A stretch of 53,663 nucleotides of DNA, from positions 1-53,663 of IMG/VR virus record IMGVR_UViG_3300023178_000063. One strand, given 5' to 3'. Each line of letters starts with the position of its first letter. The stretch's first letter is position 1. The position numbers were made by a program, and so were the translations under genes. Under the pieces are notes generated by a model, which made no database searches, was not told the origin of the DNA, and saw only the letters and a list, made by a program, of their open reading frames with translations. This DNA comes from a virus. Shown here piece by piece: positions 1 to 8,065 of the stretch.

Positions 1-805
1 TAGCATCAAGTCTGTAGCTGTGTCTTTCTTCATATGTGTATTTACGATATAATTCCAAACTATCTAAATGCACTCTACCTATTAGGTCAAAGGTAACAGC
101 TGATTTGCCATACTTTTCATATTCACGTTTCTTAGGAAGTTGTCCCCACAGACAAAAACGTCTTGTGTCGTCCTTGCTTAGTACACGACTTACACGATTA
201 ACTGTATACGGAATATCATAACCTTCACTGTTCCAACCTGACAAGATATCTGCATCTTGTATCAAGTCTAAGAAGGTGTTTAGCATTTCACCTTCATCTT
301 CAAACAGTACAACACCTTCTAAGCCTTCAACTTCTTTTTGTGCTTGCTCCATAGTAAGTGTCTTAGGCGGAACAGCAAGACACACCATAGTTTCTAACCA
401 TTGCAAATATACAGATACAGATGTAATAGGCATAAAAGGATCTGCTGGATCAGCAAATCCACGCTCTGGATCAAAGTCCGTCTCAATATCGAAGAATGCA
501 ATGTTTAGTTTAGGTGCATCTTGGTTGAGATAGTTCTCACTTAGGCATTGAAAGATTGGATTAATATCGCTTTCGAACAAGTTCTTGCCTTTGTTAATAG
601 CAACTTCTTTGCGAAAGTCTTTGGTGTTCTTACAAACAATACGACTCAAAGGATCGCCGTACACACTTTTGTACTTTCCTCGTGGATCTTCATAGTAAAA
701 AGTATATTTTGCAGGATATTCAGTAAAATGTCGTTTACCGTCGCGTCTTTCAACTACACGAATAATGTCCTGATCGCGGTCAAACATTGCATCAACGTAC
801 GGCAT
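1..805 (-). CDS. 43: Family B DNA polymerase, N-terminal part (gp43-like), cut by window edge
   Basis: This is the phage replicative DNA polymerase with 3'-5' proofreading. The reading frame is open from an ATG at 805 to the left window edge, about 268 residues. The exonuclease I motif FDIETDFD and the exonuclease II motif SGWNSEGYDIPY are clear, so the N-terminal and proofreading domains are present; the palm, fingers and thumb lie outside the window. The start is supported by a GGAG ribosome site nine bases upstream. The gene overlaps the end of the preceding gene by 14 bases, suggesting translational coupling. The match to T4-type gp43 is family knowledge; the identification of a family B polymerase is secure from the two motifs. 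Confidence 0.95.
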   Translation of the reverse strand, partial: MPYVDAMFDRDQDIIRVVERRDGKRHFTEYPAKYTFYYEDPRGKYKSVYGDPLSRIVCKNTKDFRKEVAINKGKNLFESDINPIFQCLSENYLNQDAPKLNIAFFDIETDFDPERGFADPADPFMPITSVSVYLQWLETMVCLAVPPKTLTMEQAQKEVEGLEGVVLFEDEGEMLNTFLDLIQDADILSGWNSEGYDIPYTVNRVSRVLSKDDTRRFCLWGQLPKKREYEKYGKSAVTFDLIGRVHLDSLELYRKYTYEERHSYRLDA

Positions 806-1502
806 TTAATTTTTCTCCTAATTGCATTGCTTTTTTATAGTCGTTATTACTAAAACTAAAGTTATATAAAATAAAACTATTAATGCGTTCTTGACTTACC
901 CATTTAGTTTTAATATCTATCTTTTCATTTGTTATTGGTGTTAAGTATGCGATAATTGTACCTGCTTTTATAATAATTGTTTTTTCTTCTGAGCTACTTG
1001 GCAAAATCATATTGATGTGAGAAGCATGTTGAACATTAAAGTTTAACATACCGGGCAACGTTTGATAATCGTCTGCAACTGGTTTATGCCATATAGCGTC
1101 ATGCATCATAAATTGTGTTTTTTTATTGCTGGTAATGTACCATGGTGAGATAAGTTTTATCTGAGTACAACCTGGAAATGCATCTCCCCATTGTGATGGA
1201 TGATGCGGTTGTATCATATTAGGAACTTCTTCTGCTGGAAGACCGGCAATAGATGCATTTTTTAATTGTCCGTTCTGATGGGTTATTTCATAATCAGCCC
1301 ATAACGGAATTCCTATAGAGTTTTTTAAGAGATCTACGAATCCTGGACAGTGGCGCAATGTTCTTGCACCAGGTTCTTTAGTAATACTGCCATACCAGTC
1401 AGGAATTAGATCCGGCAGTGAATATTTTGGAGGGAATAAATCGAGCACATGCTGACTACCAGAAATGTGAAAGGTCAGACTTGTTTTCTTTTTCTTAAAC
1501 AT
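792..1502 (-). CDS. Hypothetical protein upstream of DNA polymerase
   Basis: A 236-residue protein that I do not recognise with confidence. It begins with a lysine cluster (MFKKKKT), then a stretch with PPKYSLPDLIPDWYG that resembles a proline-rich N-terminal signature in uncharacterised phage proteins. Many His and Trp residues occur in the middle (HHPSQWGDAFPG, MMHDAIWHKP). There is no signal peptide or membrane segment. A ribosome site (AAGGAA) lies just before the ATG. The stop overlaps the start of the polymerase gene, so both are probably on one transcript. An enzyme or a beta-rich binding fold is possible; no function is claimed. Confidence 0.8.
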   Translation of the reverse strand: MFKKKKTSLTFHISGSQHVLDLFPPKYSLPDLIPDWYGSITKEPGARTLRHCPGFVDLLKNSIGIPLWADYEITHQNGQLKNASIAGLPAEEVPNMIQPHHPSQWGDAFPGCTQIKLISPWYITSNKKTQFMMHDAIWHKPVADDYQTLPGMLNFNVQHASHINMILPSSSEEKTIIIKAGTIIAYLTPITNEKIDIKTKWVSQERINSFILYNFSFSNNDYKKAMQLGEKLNAVR

Positions 1503-1571
1503 ATTTTCCTTCGTTGCTTGTGGCCAACTTAACCTTCATACATGCCCGGCAATTGCCATTGGCGTTACTAT

Positions 1572-1579
1572 TATTTATT
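1572..1579 (-). promoter_or_regulatory. Candidate late promoter box (AATAAATA)
   Basis: On the minus strand this reads AATAAATA, close to the T4 late consensus TATAAATA. It overlaps the stop codon of the upstream membrane-protein gene and sits about 70 bases before the gene starting at 1502. The leader would be long compared with the other boxes in this window, so the call is weaker. Confidence 0.4.
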
Positions 1580-1829
1580 GTGCAAGTAATCCAACTAAGT
1601 AAATTATGGTTAAACCTGCATTCAATGTAATCAAACTTTTTTCTTTCCAAAGTATACCTATTGCTACCCACATAAAATTTGCCACTGTAAATGCATAATG
1701 ATGCAAATTACCTGGTAAATCAAAGTACATTGGCTCTGATGGATATAAACTTGCTATTGCTGCCGCACCAATAAGAAATGCTGTAGCAATCCATGCAAAA
1801 ATTTGATATGGTTTTTGTTCTACCACCAT
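1575..1829 (-). CDS. Small integral membrane protein
   Basis: An 84-residue protein with about three hydrophobic segments (roughly residues 9-27, 43-60 and 65-83), so it is almost certainly inserted in the cytoplasmic membrane. I see no catalytic motif. It overlaps the preceding gene, which also encodes a small membrane protein, by ten bases; the pair is probably co-translated and may act together. It follows the DsbA-like gene on what looks like one early transcript from the promoter at 2390-2418. Function is unknown: transporter half, holin-like factor or superinfection-exclusion protein are all possible. Confidence 0.75.
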   Translation of the reverse strand: MVVEQKPYQIFAWIATAFLIGAAAIASLYPSEPMYFDLPGNLHHYAFTVANFMWVAIGILWKEKSLITLNAGLTIIYLVGLLAQ

Positions 1830-2104
1830 TGCATTGCTACTCCAAAACCAAGTATATTAACAAATACAAACCAACCTGTTAGTGCCATAGGCCAAGCAAG
1901 TTTTCGTCTGTAATAACCTAATACACCTGTAACACTTCCTATAAAAAAGAAAGGATATACAATACGCATATCAGGTGCATCTGCTGTTAAGGCCAGAGAA
2001 GCACTTGCGGTCACAGTAAACACAAAACTAAGTAGTTCGAATATAAATGCTACACGATCTGTTTGGTAACTGTGTAGCCAAAAGTTTTTAATTTTATCTA
2101 TCAC
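1820..2104 (-). CDS. Small integral membrane protein
   Basis: A 94-residue protein with a short polar N-terminus followed by three or four hydrophobic segments (about residues 17-40, 48-63, 70-92). The pattern of tight turns (TADAPDM, YYRRKLAWP) recalls small multi-pass transporter-like proteins, but no family signature is visible. Its start overlaps the end of the dsbA-like gene by four bases and its end overlaps the next membrane protein by ten, so the three genes form a coupled unit. Function is unassigned. Confidence 0.75.
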   Translation of the reverse strand: MIDKIKNFWLHSYQTDRVAFIFELLSFVFTVTASASLALTADAPDMRIVYPFFFIGSVTGVLGYYRRKLAWPMALTGWFVFVNILGFGVAMQWW

Positions 2105-2361
2105 TTATCATAACCAAGTGTAGTAATAAGTGTTTCGAGATCGTCAAACTCATCATAATGACGATTCCAATCTCTATTTTTAGCAACTTTAATTGCTTTA
2201 TTAATTAATGAAGGCTTAATATCCATTTCTTCTGCTACTGCTTTTACAGTATCTTTTAGTCCTGCCTGCAAATCTTCAACTTCTTGCATAACTGTTACGC
2301 CTTCTTGTACAATTCTTTCAAGTTTTGCTTTTTCGTCAGCACCGTATACTCGGTCACCCAT
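2101..2361 (-). CDS. dsbA: DsbA-like small DNA-binding / transcription protein
   Basis: An 86-residue protein with an acidic, helical N-terminal half and a C-terminal part (KAVAEEMDIKPSLINKAIK) that looks like a helix-turn-helix. It resembles T4 DsbA, a double-stranded DNA-binding protein implicated in late transcription, in size and in the arrangement AKDELGI..FNRLL versus AEEMDI..LINKAI. The ATG is preceded by AAAGGAG at ideal spacing and a strong sigma70-type promoter 29 bases further up. It is the first gene of a short transcript with two membrane proteins. Similarity is judged by eye, so the gene name is tentative; a generic small helix-turn-helix protein is the alternative. Confidence 0.65.
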   Translation of the reverse strand: MGDRVYGADEKAKLERIVQEGVTVMQEVEDLQAGLKDTVKAVAEEMDIKPSLINKAIKVAKNRDWNRHYDEFDDLETLITTLGYDK

Positions 2362-2389
2362 AGGTTACTCCTTTGTTAATTTAAGTTAT

Positions 2390-2418
2390 ATTATAAATGA
2401 TTATTGTGGAAAGGTCAA
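2390..2418 (-). promoter_or_regulatory. Sigma70-type promoter for the dsbA-like gene
   Basis: On the minus strand: -35 TTGACC (2418-2413), a 17-base spacer, -10 TATAAT (2395-2390). Transcription would start near 2383, leaving a leader of about 22 bases with AAAGGAG before the ATG at 2361. The -35 box overlaps the stop codon of the upstream gene. Confidence 0.85.
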
Positions 2419-2681
2419 GACTTTTCTGAGTCTTTTTTAGAGTTTTTGATTAAATCTCTCATGTATTCTAATCTGCGTCTATATGTAGGATTGCGTAGTA
2501 ATTCTTGAAATAATTCAGCATATCCTTTGATAGCATCACGTTCAATAGATGATAAATGTTTTCCTTGAGCAGATTTTTCAATAGCCATAGCGGCAATGGC
2601 TGCACTTTGTTCAGGATCTAAATCTACTGCACCTTGAGCAACTAAACCGTCTAATTCTTTAAGTAATTTATGAAAATCCAT
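2415..2681 (-). CDS. Small helical protein with possible capsid-targeting N-terminus
   Basis: An 88-residue, mainly helical protein. Its N-terminus (MDFHKLLKE) fits the pattern of a short peptide ending in L-x-E, as on T4 internal head proteins, though less well than the neighbours. The C-terminal half is rich in Arg (NPTYRRRLEYMRDLI). No enzyme motif is visible. It starts one base into the stop region of the preceding gene, so it is translated with the 141-residue protein upstream. It is the last gene of the head-core-like cluster. Role inferred from context: a minor head or core component. Confidence 0.7.
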   Translation of the reverse strand: MDFHKLLKELDGLVAQGAVDLDPEQSAAIAAMAIEKSAQGKHLSSIERDAIKGYAELFQELLRNPTYRRRLEYMRDLIKNSKKDSEKS

Positions 2682-3106
2682 TATTTTCTTAATCCTAATT
2701 CTTTTTCTTGCTCAATACCTTTTTGCTCAATTTCAGCTACTTTATTAGGTAATACACGATTTATAAGTGACGGATTAGCTCTTAATATTGCTCTTGCTCT
2801 TGCCCAACGATCTTGACTCATTAGTTGAAATATTACAACTTTAGCTTCTTGATCTGTTTTACCTTGTACTGCTGTAGCTGGGCCGCTATAGGATTTCCAT
2901 TTATTAAAAGATTTAGCTGTTTCCGCTTGAGAAATTGTGCTCATATCCATTGTGCGATCTGTACCGCTGTAATCGCCTTGTGCAGGATGATCCCATGCTG
3001 TTTGCCGATCAGTAGTACCTTTTGTAGTCTTGGTTACAAGACTGGCAAGCGCACCGGCGTCGAAGTTTGGCGATTCTTCTTGAAGCGTTATTTCAAATAC
3101 TTTCAT
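2681..3106 (-). CDS. Putative internal head protein with capsid-targeting-like N-terminus
   Basis: A 141-residue protein starting MKVFEITLQE followed by E. This matches the M-K-x-x-E...L-x-E form of T4 capsid-targeting sequences, which the prohead protease gp21 cuts after (L/I)-x-E. The rest is polar: a disordered middle (residues 25-75) and a helical C-terminus (QDRWARARAILRANPSLINR) that looks like a small basic bundle. Start and stop overlap the neighbours by one base each. Function is not known; packaging into the head is inference from the N-terminus and the neighbours. Confidence 0.75.
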   Translation of the reverse strand: MKVFEITLQEESPNFDAGALASLVTKTTKGTTDRQTAWDHPAQGDYSGTDRTMDMSTISQAETAKSFNKWKSYSGPATAVQGKTDQEAKVVIFQLMSQDRWARARAILRANPSLINRVLPNKVAEIEQKGIEQEKELGLRK

Positions 3107-3294
3107 TATAAATCGACCTTATTAAGATCAACTCTTGAGTTTATTCTACTTTTATTGTTATGTCGTTTTTTAAGTAAAAGAAGTTTATCAAGTGAATCTT
3201 TAGACTTTACTGCCAGGTCTAATCCTATATCAGCCGCCTCTTTAACTGTGTTGTTATTTTCTTTTATATTACTAAAAACTTCAAATGCTTTCAC
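3106..3294 (-). CDS. Very small putative internal head protein
   Basis: A 62-residue protein with N-terminus MKAFEVFSNIKE, again ending in I-x-E at the expected place. After the putative cleavage site the mature part would be about 50 residues, helical and strongly basic (LLLLKKRHNNKSRINSR), like the small basic internal proteins packaged with T4 DNA. It lies between the 938-residue repeat protein and the 141-residue protein and is coupled to the latter. The assignment as a packaged peptide is inference; the coding call rests on tight packing, the shared N-terminal motif and good codon fit. Confidence 0.65.
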   Translation of the reverse strand: MKAFEVFSNIKENNNTVKEAADIGLDLAVKSKDSLDKLLLLKKRHNNKSRINSRVDLNKVDL

Positions 3295-3310
3295 TTTAAA
3301 TATCCTTTAA

Positions 3311-6127
3311 TTATTGAGCAAGCAATCTTATATTTGATTTCATGTTTGCTGGAAATAATGCAAACGCATCAGCATCTGCAATTATTTTCTTTGCAAGTGC
3401 TTGAACATCAGCAGTGTCTGCATTAGGATCGTTAGCCATAGCAATTATTTGATCATTGTATGCAAATGCTCTTGCTGTAGCATCAGAGCCTGTAGTTGCG
3501 TTAGTATCACCACCAGTTGCTTCTGGATCATCTGCGTTAGCACTATCAGCCGCACTATTATCATCTGAAGGATTCATTGAATTTCTCAAAGCATCCATTA
3601 ACTGCCCACGTTTAAATGATTTTAATACTTCGGCTGCTTCTGATTTGTTTACTATTTTGCCGCCATTTGGTTCACCAGCAGAGTCTGGAACTCTTTGGTT
3701 ACCGTTTAGGACACTTATTACTCGATCAAAGTCGTTTTGTAAATCCATTAATTGATTCATATCTGCGCCCTGTAATTGAAGTGCTCCAACAAGTGCTTCT
3801 GCCTCTGCTTTGCTCATATCTGATTTGTAAAAAGTATCTACGTCTAAGAAATCACCTGATACGTAAGAAGATGCACCGCCACCAGTTGCTTCTGGATCAT
3901 CTGCGTTAGCACTATCAGCCGCACTATCATCGTCTTTTGGTTTAGATCTTATTGGAAGATTAGGACCAACCCCTTCGCCGCTACTAATCTCATTTCCGTC
4001 GTCGTCGTATACTGTATATCGTTTCATTTGGCCACTACCAGTAACTTCTTTATATGCTGGAGGACCTACTTCATCTTCGGAGTCTTGGCTTCCTGGATCT
4101 TCACTACCTTGTTGTGCTTCCCATTCTTCTTTAGTAGGTAAGTTTGTTGGTCCTGCACCTCTACCATTGCGTAGTTCATTACCGTCTTTGTCAAATACTT
4201 TATAGCGTTTGCTTTGACCTGAACCTGTTACTTCTTTATATGCCGCTTCACCTCTTGTACCATCGTCTGGTCCTGAAGTTGGTTCTTCGTCGTCTTCTGG
4301 TGGACGTTCCACACCAACACCGTCAATAGTACCGTAAGTAATTTCTGGAGGAATTTTATCCCAGTCTGGGTTACCATCAGCGTCTAAATATTCTGCTGGA
4401 ATTTCGTCACCATTTTCAAAGTCACCAGTATCTGCATTTCCATCTAACGCTTGTTTTGCATCTTTCATTATATCTGCAAATCGTTTTTGTGCTGGTTTCG
4501 GCAGTACTTGATTCCATTCAGGGTCATCGTATGCTGGTTTTAATTCATTATATAGTGTTTGTAATTCTTGTTTTTCTGCATCAGACAATGCTTCAGTTAA
4601 CATACGTTCTACAAGATTAATCATATCACGTATATTGACGTTTGCAGATTCTGCAGAAACATTATTAGAACCTATTGCTCCGCCTGATTGTAAATCTGGA
4701 TCGTTTGCATTAATAGCACTACCGTCTGTTTGCCCAGATGATGTTGTGCCGCCAGTTCCGCTTTTCTTAACAAGCTCTTCCATGCGTGTCATTGCTCTAC
4801 GGAAATCTGCAAATGATTTATTATTACCGTATTTGATAGATCTTAGTTTAACAATCATGCCAATAGTTTCTGGACCTGCATCGCCGTCAACTTTTGCACC
4901 TGTGTATTCTTGGAATTCTTTAACAGCTGAAATAGTATTGCTACCGTAAGTGCCGTCTGCACCTTTGGTATCAAACCCTAAATCAGTTAAGAATTGTTGC
5001 AATTCTTTAATAGCATCTACTTCTTCTGGATCGTTAGCAAGACCGCCTTTGCCTGATTTGGCAAATGCTTCTAAATCACCCGATGGAGTATCGTCATCTT
5101 TTGAATCATCTGCTCCTTTATCATTGCTATCGTCGCTTGCTTTTTGTGCTTCCGGATCAACTTCGTCATCTGCTTTGTCATCTGCTTTGTCATCTGCTTT
5201 GTCATCTGAATCAGCTGATCTCATTTCTTTAACTCGATCAATAACTGGTTGATATTGATTTAATCTTCTTAGTAAGTTAGTACGATCAAATCTGCTGATT
5301 AAATATTCGTTATCTCCCATATTGGGATCTTGGAAGTTAGCAATTTTGTTTAAGTCATCAAATATTTTTAATAACTCTTCCATTTCAGAATTGCTTAATG
5401 CTTCAATTAATATAATTGCTTGGTCTGATTCAGTAAGCATGCCTTTTAAACTATTTGGAATGCTTTCGTTCATCTTACGAATTAGCTCATCTAATCTTCT
5501 TACGAGCTGACCTGCTTTTGTATCTAAATTACGTTTGCTTCTACTGTCGTTTGTAAAGGTAGAACCGTCTGATAATACTAATTTATACGGATCTTCGTTA
5601 GGTGTTGCGTTATCTGCCGCATCAGCATCTAACTCATCGTTACTTTGTGGTGCACCATCAATTTGAGCATCGCCAGTTTTTGCTCCGGTCATGCCTCCCC
5701 AAATTTCCCAATCTGGATATTTTTCTTTTGCTTTTTCTAATCTTTTTGGAGGTAGCATGTTAAGCTCTGCAAGTTTCTTAACATCTTTTTCTTTCATTCC
5801 TAAACCAAATGCTGTACCTGTTTCTGCAAACCGTGTACTATTTTCGTCTGGCTTAGTAGTTACAATACCGCCGAGTGTTGCACTGTCAGGTTTATACATT
5901 CCAACAACACCTAATTTTTGTGCAACCTTGCCTAAAAAGTAGTTACGATGGCCGTGCCAAAACTTTCCAGGTAAACTATTGTATATTTTTTCTACATCTG
6001 CATAAGTACTTCCAGAACCGATAGTATCTACTTTAGCATCAATTTCAGCTTTATCATTTCTGCTTACTTCATCTAACTGCTGATTGGCTTCGTCTAAGAT
6101 ATCGATATATTGTCTAAGATTGTTCAT
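3311..6127 (-). CDS. Giant acidic repeat protein of the head-core cluster with peptidoglycan-binding-like domain
   Basis: A 938-residue, acidic, modular protein. Residues 1-14 end in ILDEA, a possible targeting peptide with an L-x-E cut. Residues about 366-430 form a PG_binding_1-like domain (DGTYGSNTISAVKEFQ, then KVDGDAGPETIG). A helical module occurs twice (IEALSNSEMEELL; TEALSDAEKQELQ) and again in the 1,228-residue neighbour, each time just after L-x-E. A 35-residue module AYKEVTGSGQ(S/M)KRY is present twice, and ADSANADDPEATGG is duplicated. Acidic linkers carry three ADDK repeats. It overlaps the upstream gene by 14 bases. It could be a scaffold/core protein or a packaged polyprotein; both are inferred. 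A wall-degrading enzyme is unlikely because no catalytic domain is visible. Confidence 0.8.
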   Translation of the reverse strand: MNNLRQYIDILDEANQQLDEVSRNDKAEIDAKVDTIGSGSTYADVEKIYNSLPGKFWHGHRNYFLGKVAQKLGVVGMYKPDSATLGGIVTTKPDENSTRFAETGTAFGLGMKEKDVKKLAELNMLPPKRLEKAKEKYPDWEIWGGMTGAKTGDAQIDGAPQSNDELDADAADNATPNEDPYKLVLSDGSTFTNDSRSKRNLDTKAGQLVRRLDELIRKMNESIPNSLKGMLTESDQAIILIEALSNSEMEELLKIFDDLNKIANFQDPNMGDNEYLISRFDRTNLLRRLNQYQPVIDRVKEMRSADSDDKADDKADDKADDEVDPEAQKASDDSNDKGADDSKDDDTPSGDLEAFAKSGKGGLANDPEEVDAIKELQQFLTDLGFDTKGADGTYGSNTISAVKEFQEYTGAKVDGDAGPETIGMIVKLRSIKYGNNKSFADFRRAMTRMEELVKKSGTGGTTSSGQTDGSAINANDPDLQSGGAIGSNNVSAESANVNIRDMINLVERMLTEALSDAEKQELQTLYNELKPAYDDPEWNQVLPKPAQKRFADIMKDAKQALDGNADTGDFENGDEIPAEYLDADGNPDWDKIPPEITYGTIDGVGVERPPEDDEEPTSGPDDGTRGEAAYKEVTGSGQSKRYKVFDKDGNELRNGRGAGPTNLPTKEEWEAQQGSEDPGSQDSEDEVGPPAYKEVTGSGQMKRYTVYDDDGNEISSGEGVGPNLPIRSKPKDDDSAADSANADDPEATGGGASSYVSGDFLDVDTFYKSDMSKAEAEALVGALQLQGADMNQLMDLQNDFDRVISVLNGNQRVPDSAGEPNGGKIVNKSEAAEVLKSFKRGQLMDALRNSMNPSDDNSAADSANADDPEATGGDTNATTGSDATARAFAYNDQIIAMANDPNADTADVQALAKKIIADADAFALFPANMKSNIRLLAQ

Positions 6128-6473
6128 TGTCTTTTCTACCTGTTTTTTCTTTTAAGCGTTGAGATAATGAATGTTTATAATCAGCACCTTCTAATGTTGG
6201 AGCATTTTTTTGTACAAAGTTTTCTTCGTAATCAAGGTGATGATATACAGATCCTAAATAATCAGCGGCTTTGGTAATTTTTGATTGTACCCAGCCTTCT
6301 AAACCTTCTTGCTCGCTTACGCCTTTTAGCATTTCGTGCAATTTAATTGAATATTTGGCAATTTTGTACAAATCAGCCCTTGCCATTTGTACTTCGTGAT
6401 CTTGTTCGGCTCGCTGTGCTAAATCTGCTAAGCCTTCGTCTGCACGAGTTTTTTGTAGATCGTGTCTGTTCAT
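6114..6473 (-). CDS. Conserved-looking helical protein, role unknown
   Basis: A 119-residue helical protein with the block MARADLYKIAKYSIKLHEML and the block GWVQSKITKAADYLGSVYHH. I recall similar blocks in uncharacterised structural proteins of marine T4-like phages, which is recollection and not a search result. Unlike most of its neighbours it has no clear capsid-targeting peptide. The start follows an NATAAATA late box by about 36 bases. Its stop overlaps the start of the 938-residue gene. A role in head assembly is inferred from position only. Confidence 0.75.
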   Translation of the reverse strand: MNRHDLQKTRADEGLADLAQRAEQDHEVQMARADLYKIAKYSIKLHEMLKGVSEQEGLEGWVQSKITKAADYLGSVYHHLDYEENFVQKNAPTLEGADYKHSLSQRLKEKTGRKDNEQS

Positions 6474-6508
6474 TTAAAATACTCCAAAAAGTTATAACTT
6501 TATTGTAG

Positions 6509-6516
6509 TATTTATC
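6509..6516 (-). promoter_or_regulatory. Candidate late promoter box (GATAAATA)
   Basis: Minus strand GATAAATA in the gap between two head-cluster genes, 36 bases before the ATG at 6473. It matches the T4-type late box at seven of eight positions. Confidence 0.6.
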
Positions 6517-6528
6517 AGATTGATAAAG

Positions 6529-6711
6529 TTATGACTTAGTTTTGTTTTTTGATTTTTTAGGTTTTTTAGTGCCTAACATATTGTCTTGATCTAATGCATT
6601 TTTTGCAGTACCGTCTGGATTTTTCATTTGACGGCTAACCATACCACCTACTGGTGTAGCAACACTTGCAATTGATCCTGCTGTTGTTTCACATAGTTCT
6701 TTTATTTTCAT
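6529..6711 (-). CDS. Small protein with capsid-targeting-like N-terminus
   Basis: A 60-residue protein starting MKIKELCE followed by TT. After the possible L-C-E cleavage site comes TTAGSIASVATPVGGM, a Thr/Ala/Gly-rich sequence, and a very basic tail (KKPKKSKNKTKS). The basic tail suggests nucleic-acid binding, in keeping with packaged internal proteins. It overlaps the metalloprotease gene by four bases (ATGA type). No known domain. Confidence 0.7.
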   Translation of the reverse strand: MKIKELCETTAGSIASVATPVGGMVSRQMKNPDGTAKNALDQDNMLGTKKPKKSKNKTKS

Positions 6712-7430
6712 GATTTATTCCTACCTGATTTCATATTAGCACACCAATGATACATTTTTGCCTTTTCACCACTTGCGTTTTTAGCACGTTTGCGTAAACT
6801 TGTTACACTTCCATTGCAACTTGCACCTGCACGTTTTACACGCCCTGGTCTGCTTTTGCCTTTTTCCTTACCATCAGCAAAGTTTTCTGTAAACAACCTT
6901 GGATTATGTTCTGCCCATCGTCTTAGTAAAACCCCTGCCATTGCATTTGCTTCATTTTCGTCTGGACTTCCATCTGAACCGTCTAATTCTTCTTTTTCTT
7001 CACGCTGTTTACAATGTACAAGCTCGTGTGCCAGTGTACGCATTGTATCCATTTGATGTCTACCATTATAACTTACAGTAATACTATCTTCATCTATATT
7101 ATAAAATCCAAATGTTTTAGGTAGAGCTTTATTGGTTACTGTGATTGGAGGTAATTTTTCTATACCTAATCTTTTAGCACAAAATCTAATAAATTCTTTA
7201 TAATTATTTTTTGTTTTATCGTCAATTGATTCAGCAAGACCTAAATTAAATAATACGTTTGTTTTAGAACCTTTTACTTTTTTGCTTAGTGTAGGAGGTC
7301 TTCCGTTTTTGTCTACAGTGTTACCAAACTTACTTGCCTCAATAGGAATCTGATCAACACCTACGTCTACTGTAGTGTTAACGCCTTTTACAATTCTTCC
7401 ATCTTCGTTTAGTATTTCGTAGACTTTCAT
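6708..7430 (-). CDS. Putative packaged zinc metalloprotease (HELVH)
   Basis: A 240-residue protein. The N-terminus MKVYEILNE is a model capsid-targeting-like peptide. A second L-A-E lies at residues 65-67, just before the folded part. The zinc motif H-E-L-V-H is at about residues 135-139, followed some 20 residues later by ENEANAMAG, a likely third-ligand glutamate region as in gluzincins. The C-terminus is a basic module with spaced cysteines and a HWCANMKSGR signature, which may bind a second metal or nucleic acid. Family: M-type metallopeptidase, exact family not assigned. If packaged it could act inside the head or in the host after entry; that is inference. Confidence 0.8.
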   Translation of the reverse strand: MKVYEILNEDGRIVKGVNTTVDVGVDQIPIEASKFGNTVDKNGRPPTLSKKVKGSKTNVLFNLGLAESIDDKTKNNYKEFIRFCAKRLGIEKLPPITVTNKALPKTFGFYNIDEDSITVSYNGRHQMDTMRTLAHELVHCKQREEKEELDGSDGSPDENEANAMAGVLLRRWAEHNPRLFTENFADGKEKGKSRPGRVKRAGASCNGSVTSLRKRAKNASGEKAKMYHWCANMKSGRNKS

Positions 7431-7847
7431 TTACAACTTAGGACCTTTTAGTGTTTGTGATGCTGTTGGTCTTGCGTAAGGTTCAGCATTTTTAATAATG
7501 TCTTTTATTTGACCAATAGTTTTTTCTTGATCTCTAATAACTCTACCAAGATTACGAAGTTCGCCTTGTGTTAACATTTGATCAGGTTTGGCTTGTAATT
7601 TACCAATAAAGTCTTTACTTTCAATAAATTCTTGATTGTCTTTAGCACGTTTTTGTAATTTGTCTAATTGCTTTAGTTTATCAGGACTTAGTTTAACAGG
7701 AGTCTTACCCCAAATCTGTTGCCAGTATCTATGTATAAGAACGTGTCCTCTTTCAAACATGCTGGGCTTTACTATTCCTCGTAAGATATTTACTATAGCA
7801 AATAATAGCGGTGGCATCATTTCACTTAATACTTCGTTTGCCTTCAT
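7431..7847 (-). CDS. Putative internal head protein with hydrophobic N-terminal segment
   Basis: A 138-residue protein starting MKANEVLSE, another L-x-E peptide. The next 20 residues (MMPPLLFAIVNILRGIV) are hydrophobic and could insert in a membrane once the peptide is removed. The remainder is a long, charged helical region (residues 50-125) likely to form a coiled coil. It abuts the metalloprotease gene with no spacing. A protein stored in the head that later interacts with the host membrane is one reading, but this is inferred from the sequence pattern alone. Confidence 0.7.
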   Translation of the reverse strand: MKANEVLSEMMPPLLFAIVNILRGIVKPSMFERGHVLIHRYWQQIWGKTPVKLSPDKLKQLDKLQKRAKDNQEFIESKDFIGKLQAKPDQMLTQGELRNLGRVIRDQEKTIGQIKDIIKNAEPYARPTASQTLKGPKL

Positions 7848-8065
7848 TTCTTACGTCCTCTAAATTGAGTAGGGCCTGTCATATAAGGCTTACTAAACCA
7901 TAACTTAAACCAGTCAGCATCTCCTGGTTTTAGTCCTAAATCTTTTTCTTTTTTCTTAAGTGCTGTAGCAGTTTCACTTGGATTTTCGTCAATTTTGTAC
8001 TCCGAGTATCCTTTGAACTCGTTTACACCTGCAAGACGTTTTAGTTCTTCAATACTATCATACAT
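7844..8065 (-). CDS. Small basic hypothetical protein
   Basis: A protein of 73 residues if it starts at the ATG at 8065 (MYDSIEELKRLAGVNEF); a TTG two codons earlier is possible but less likely. The block LKRLAGV also closes the 1,228-residue protein nearby as RLKVLAGV, hinting at a shared short docking motif. The C-terminus is basic (FRGRKK). The start overlaps the stop of the preceding gene and the stop overlaps the next start, so it is translated within the head cluster. No function is assigned. Confidence 0.65.
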   Translation of the reverse strand: MYDSIEELKRLAGVNEFKGYSEYKIDENPSETATALKKKEKDLGLKPGDADWFKLWFSKPYMTGPTQFRGRKK

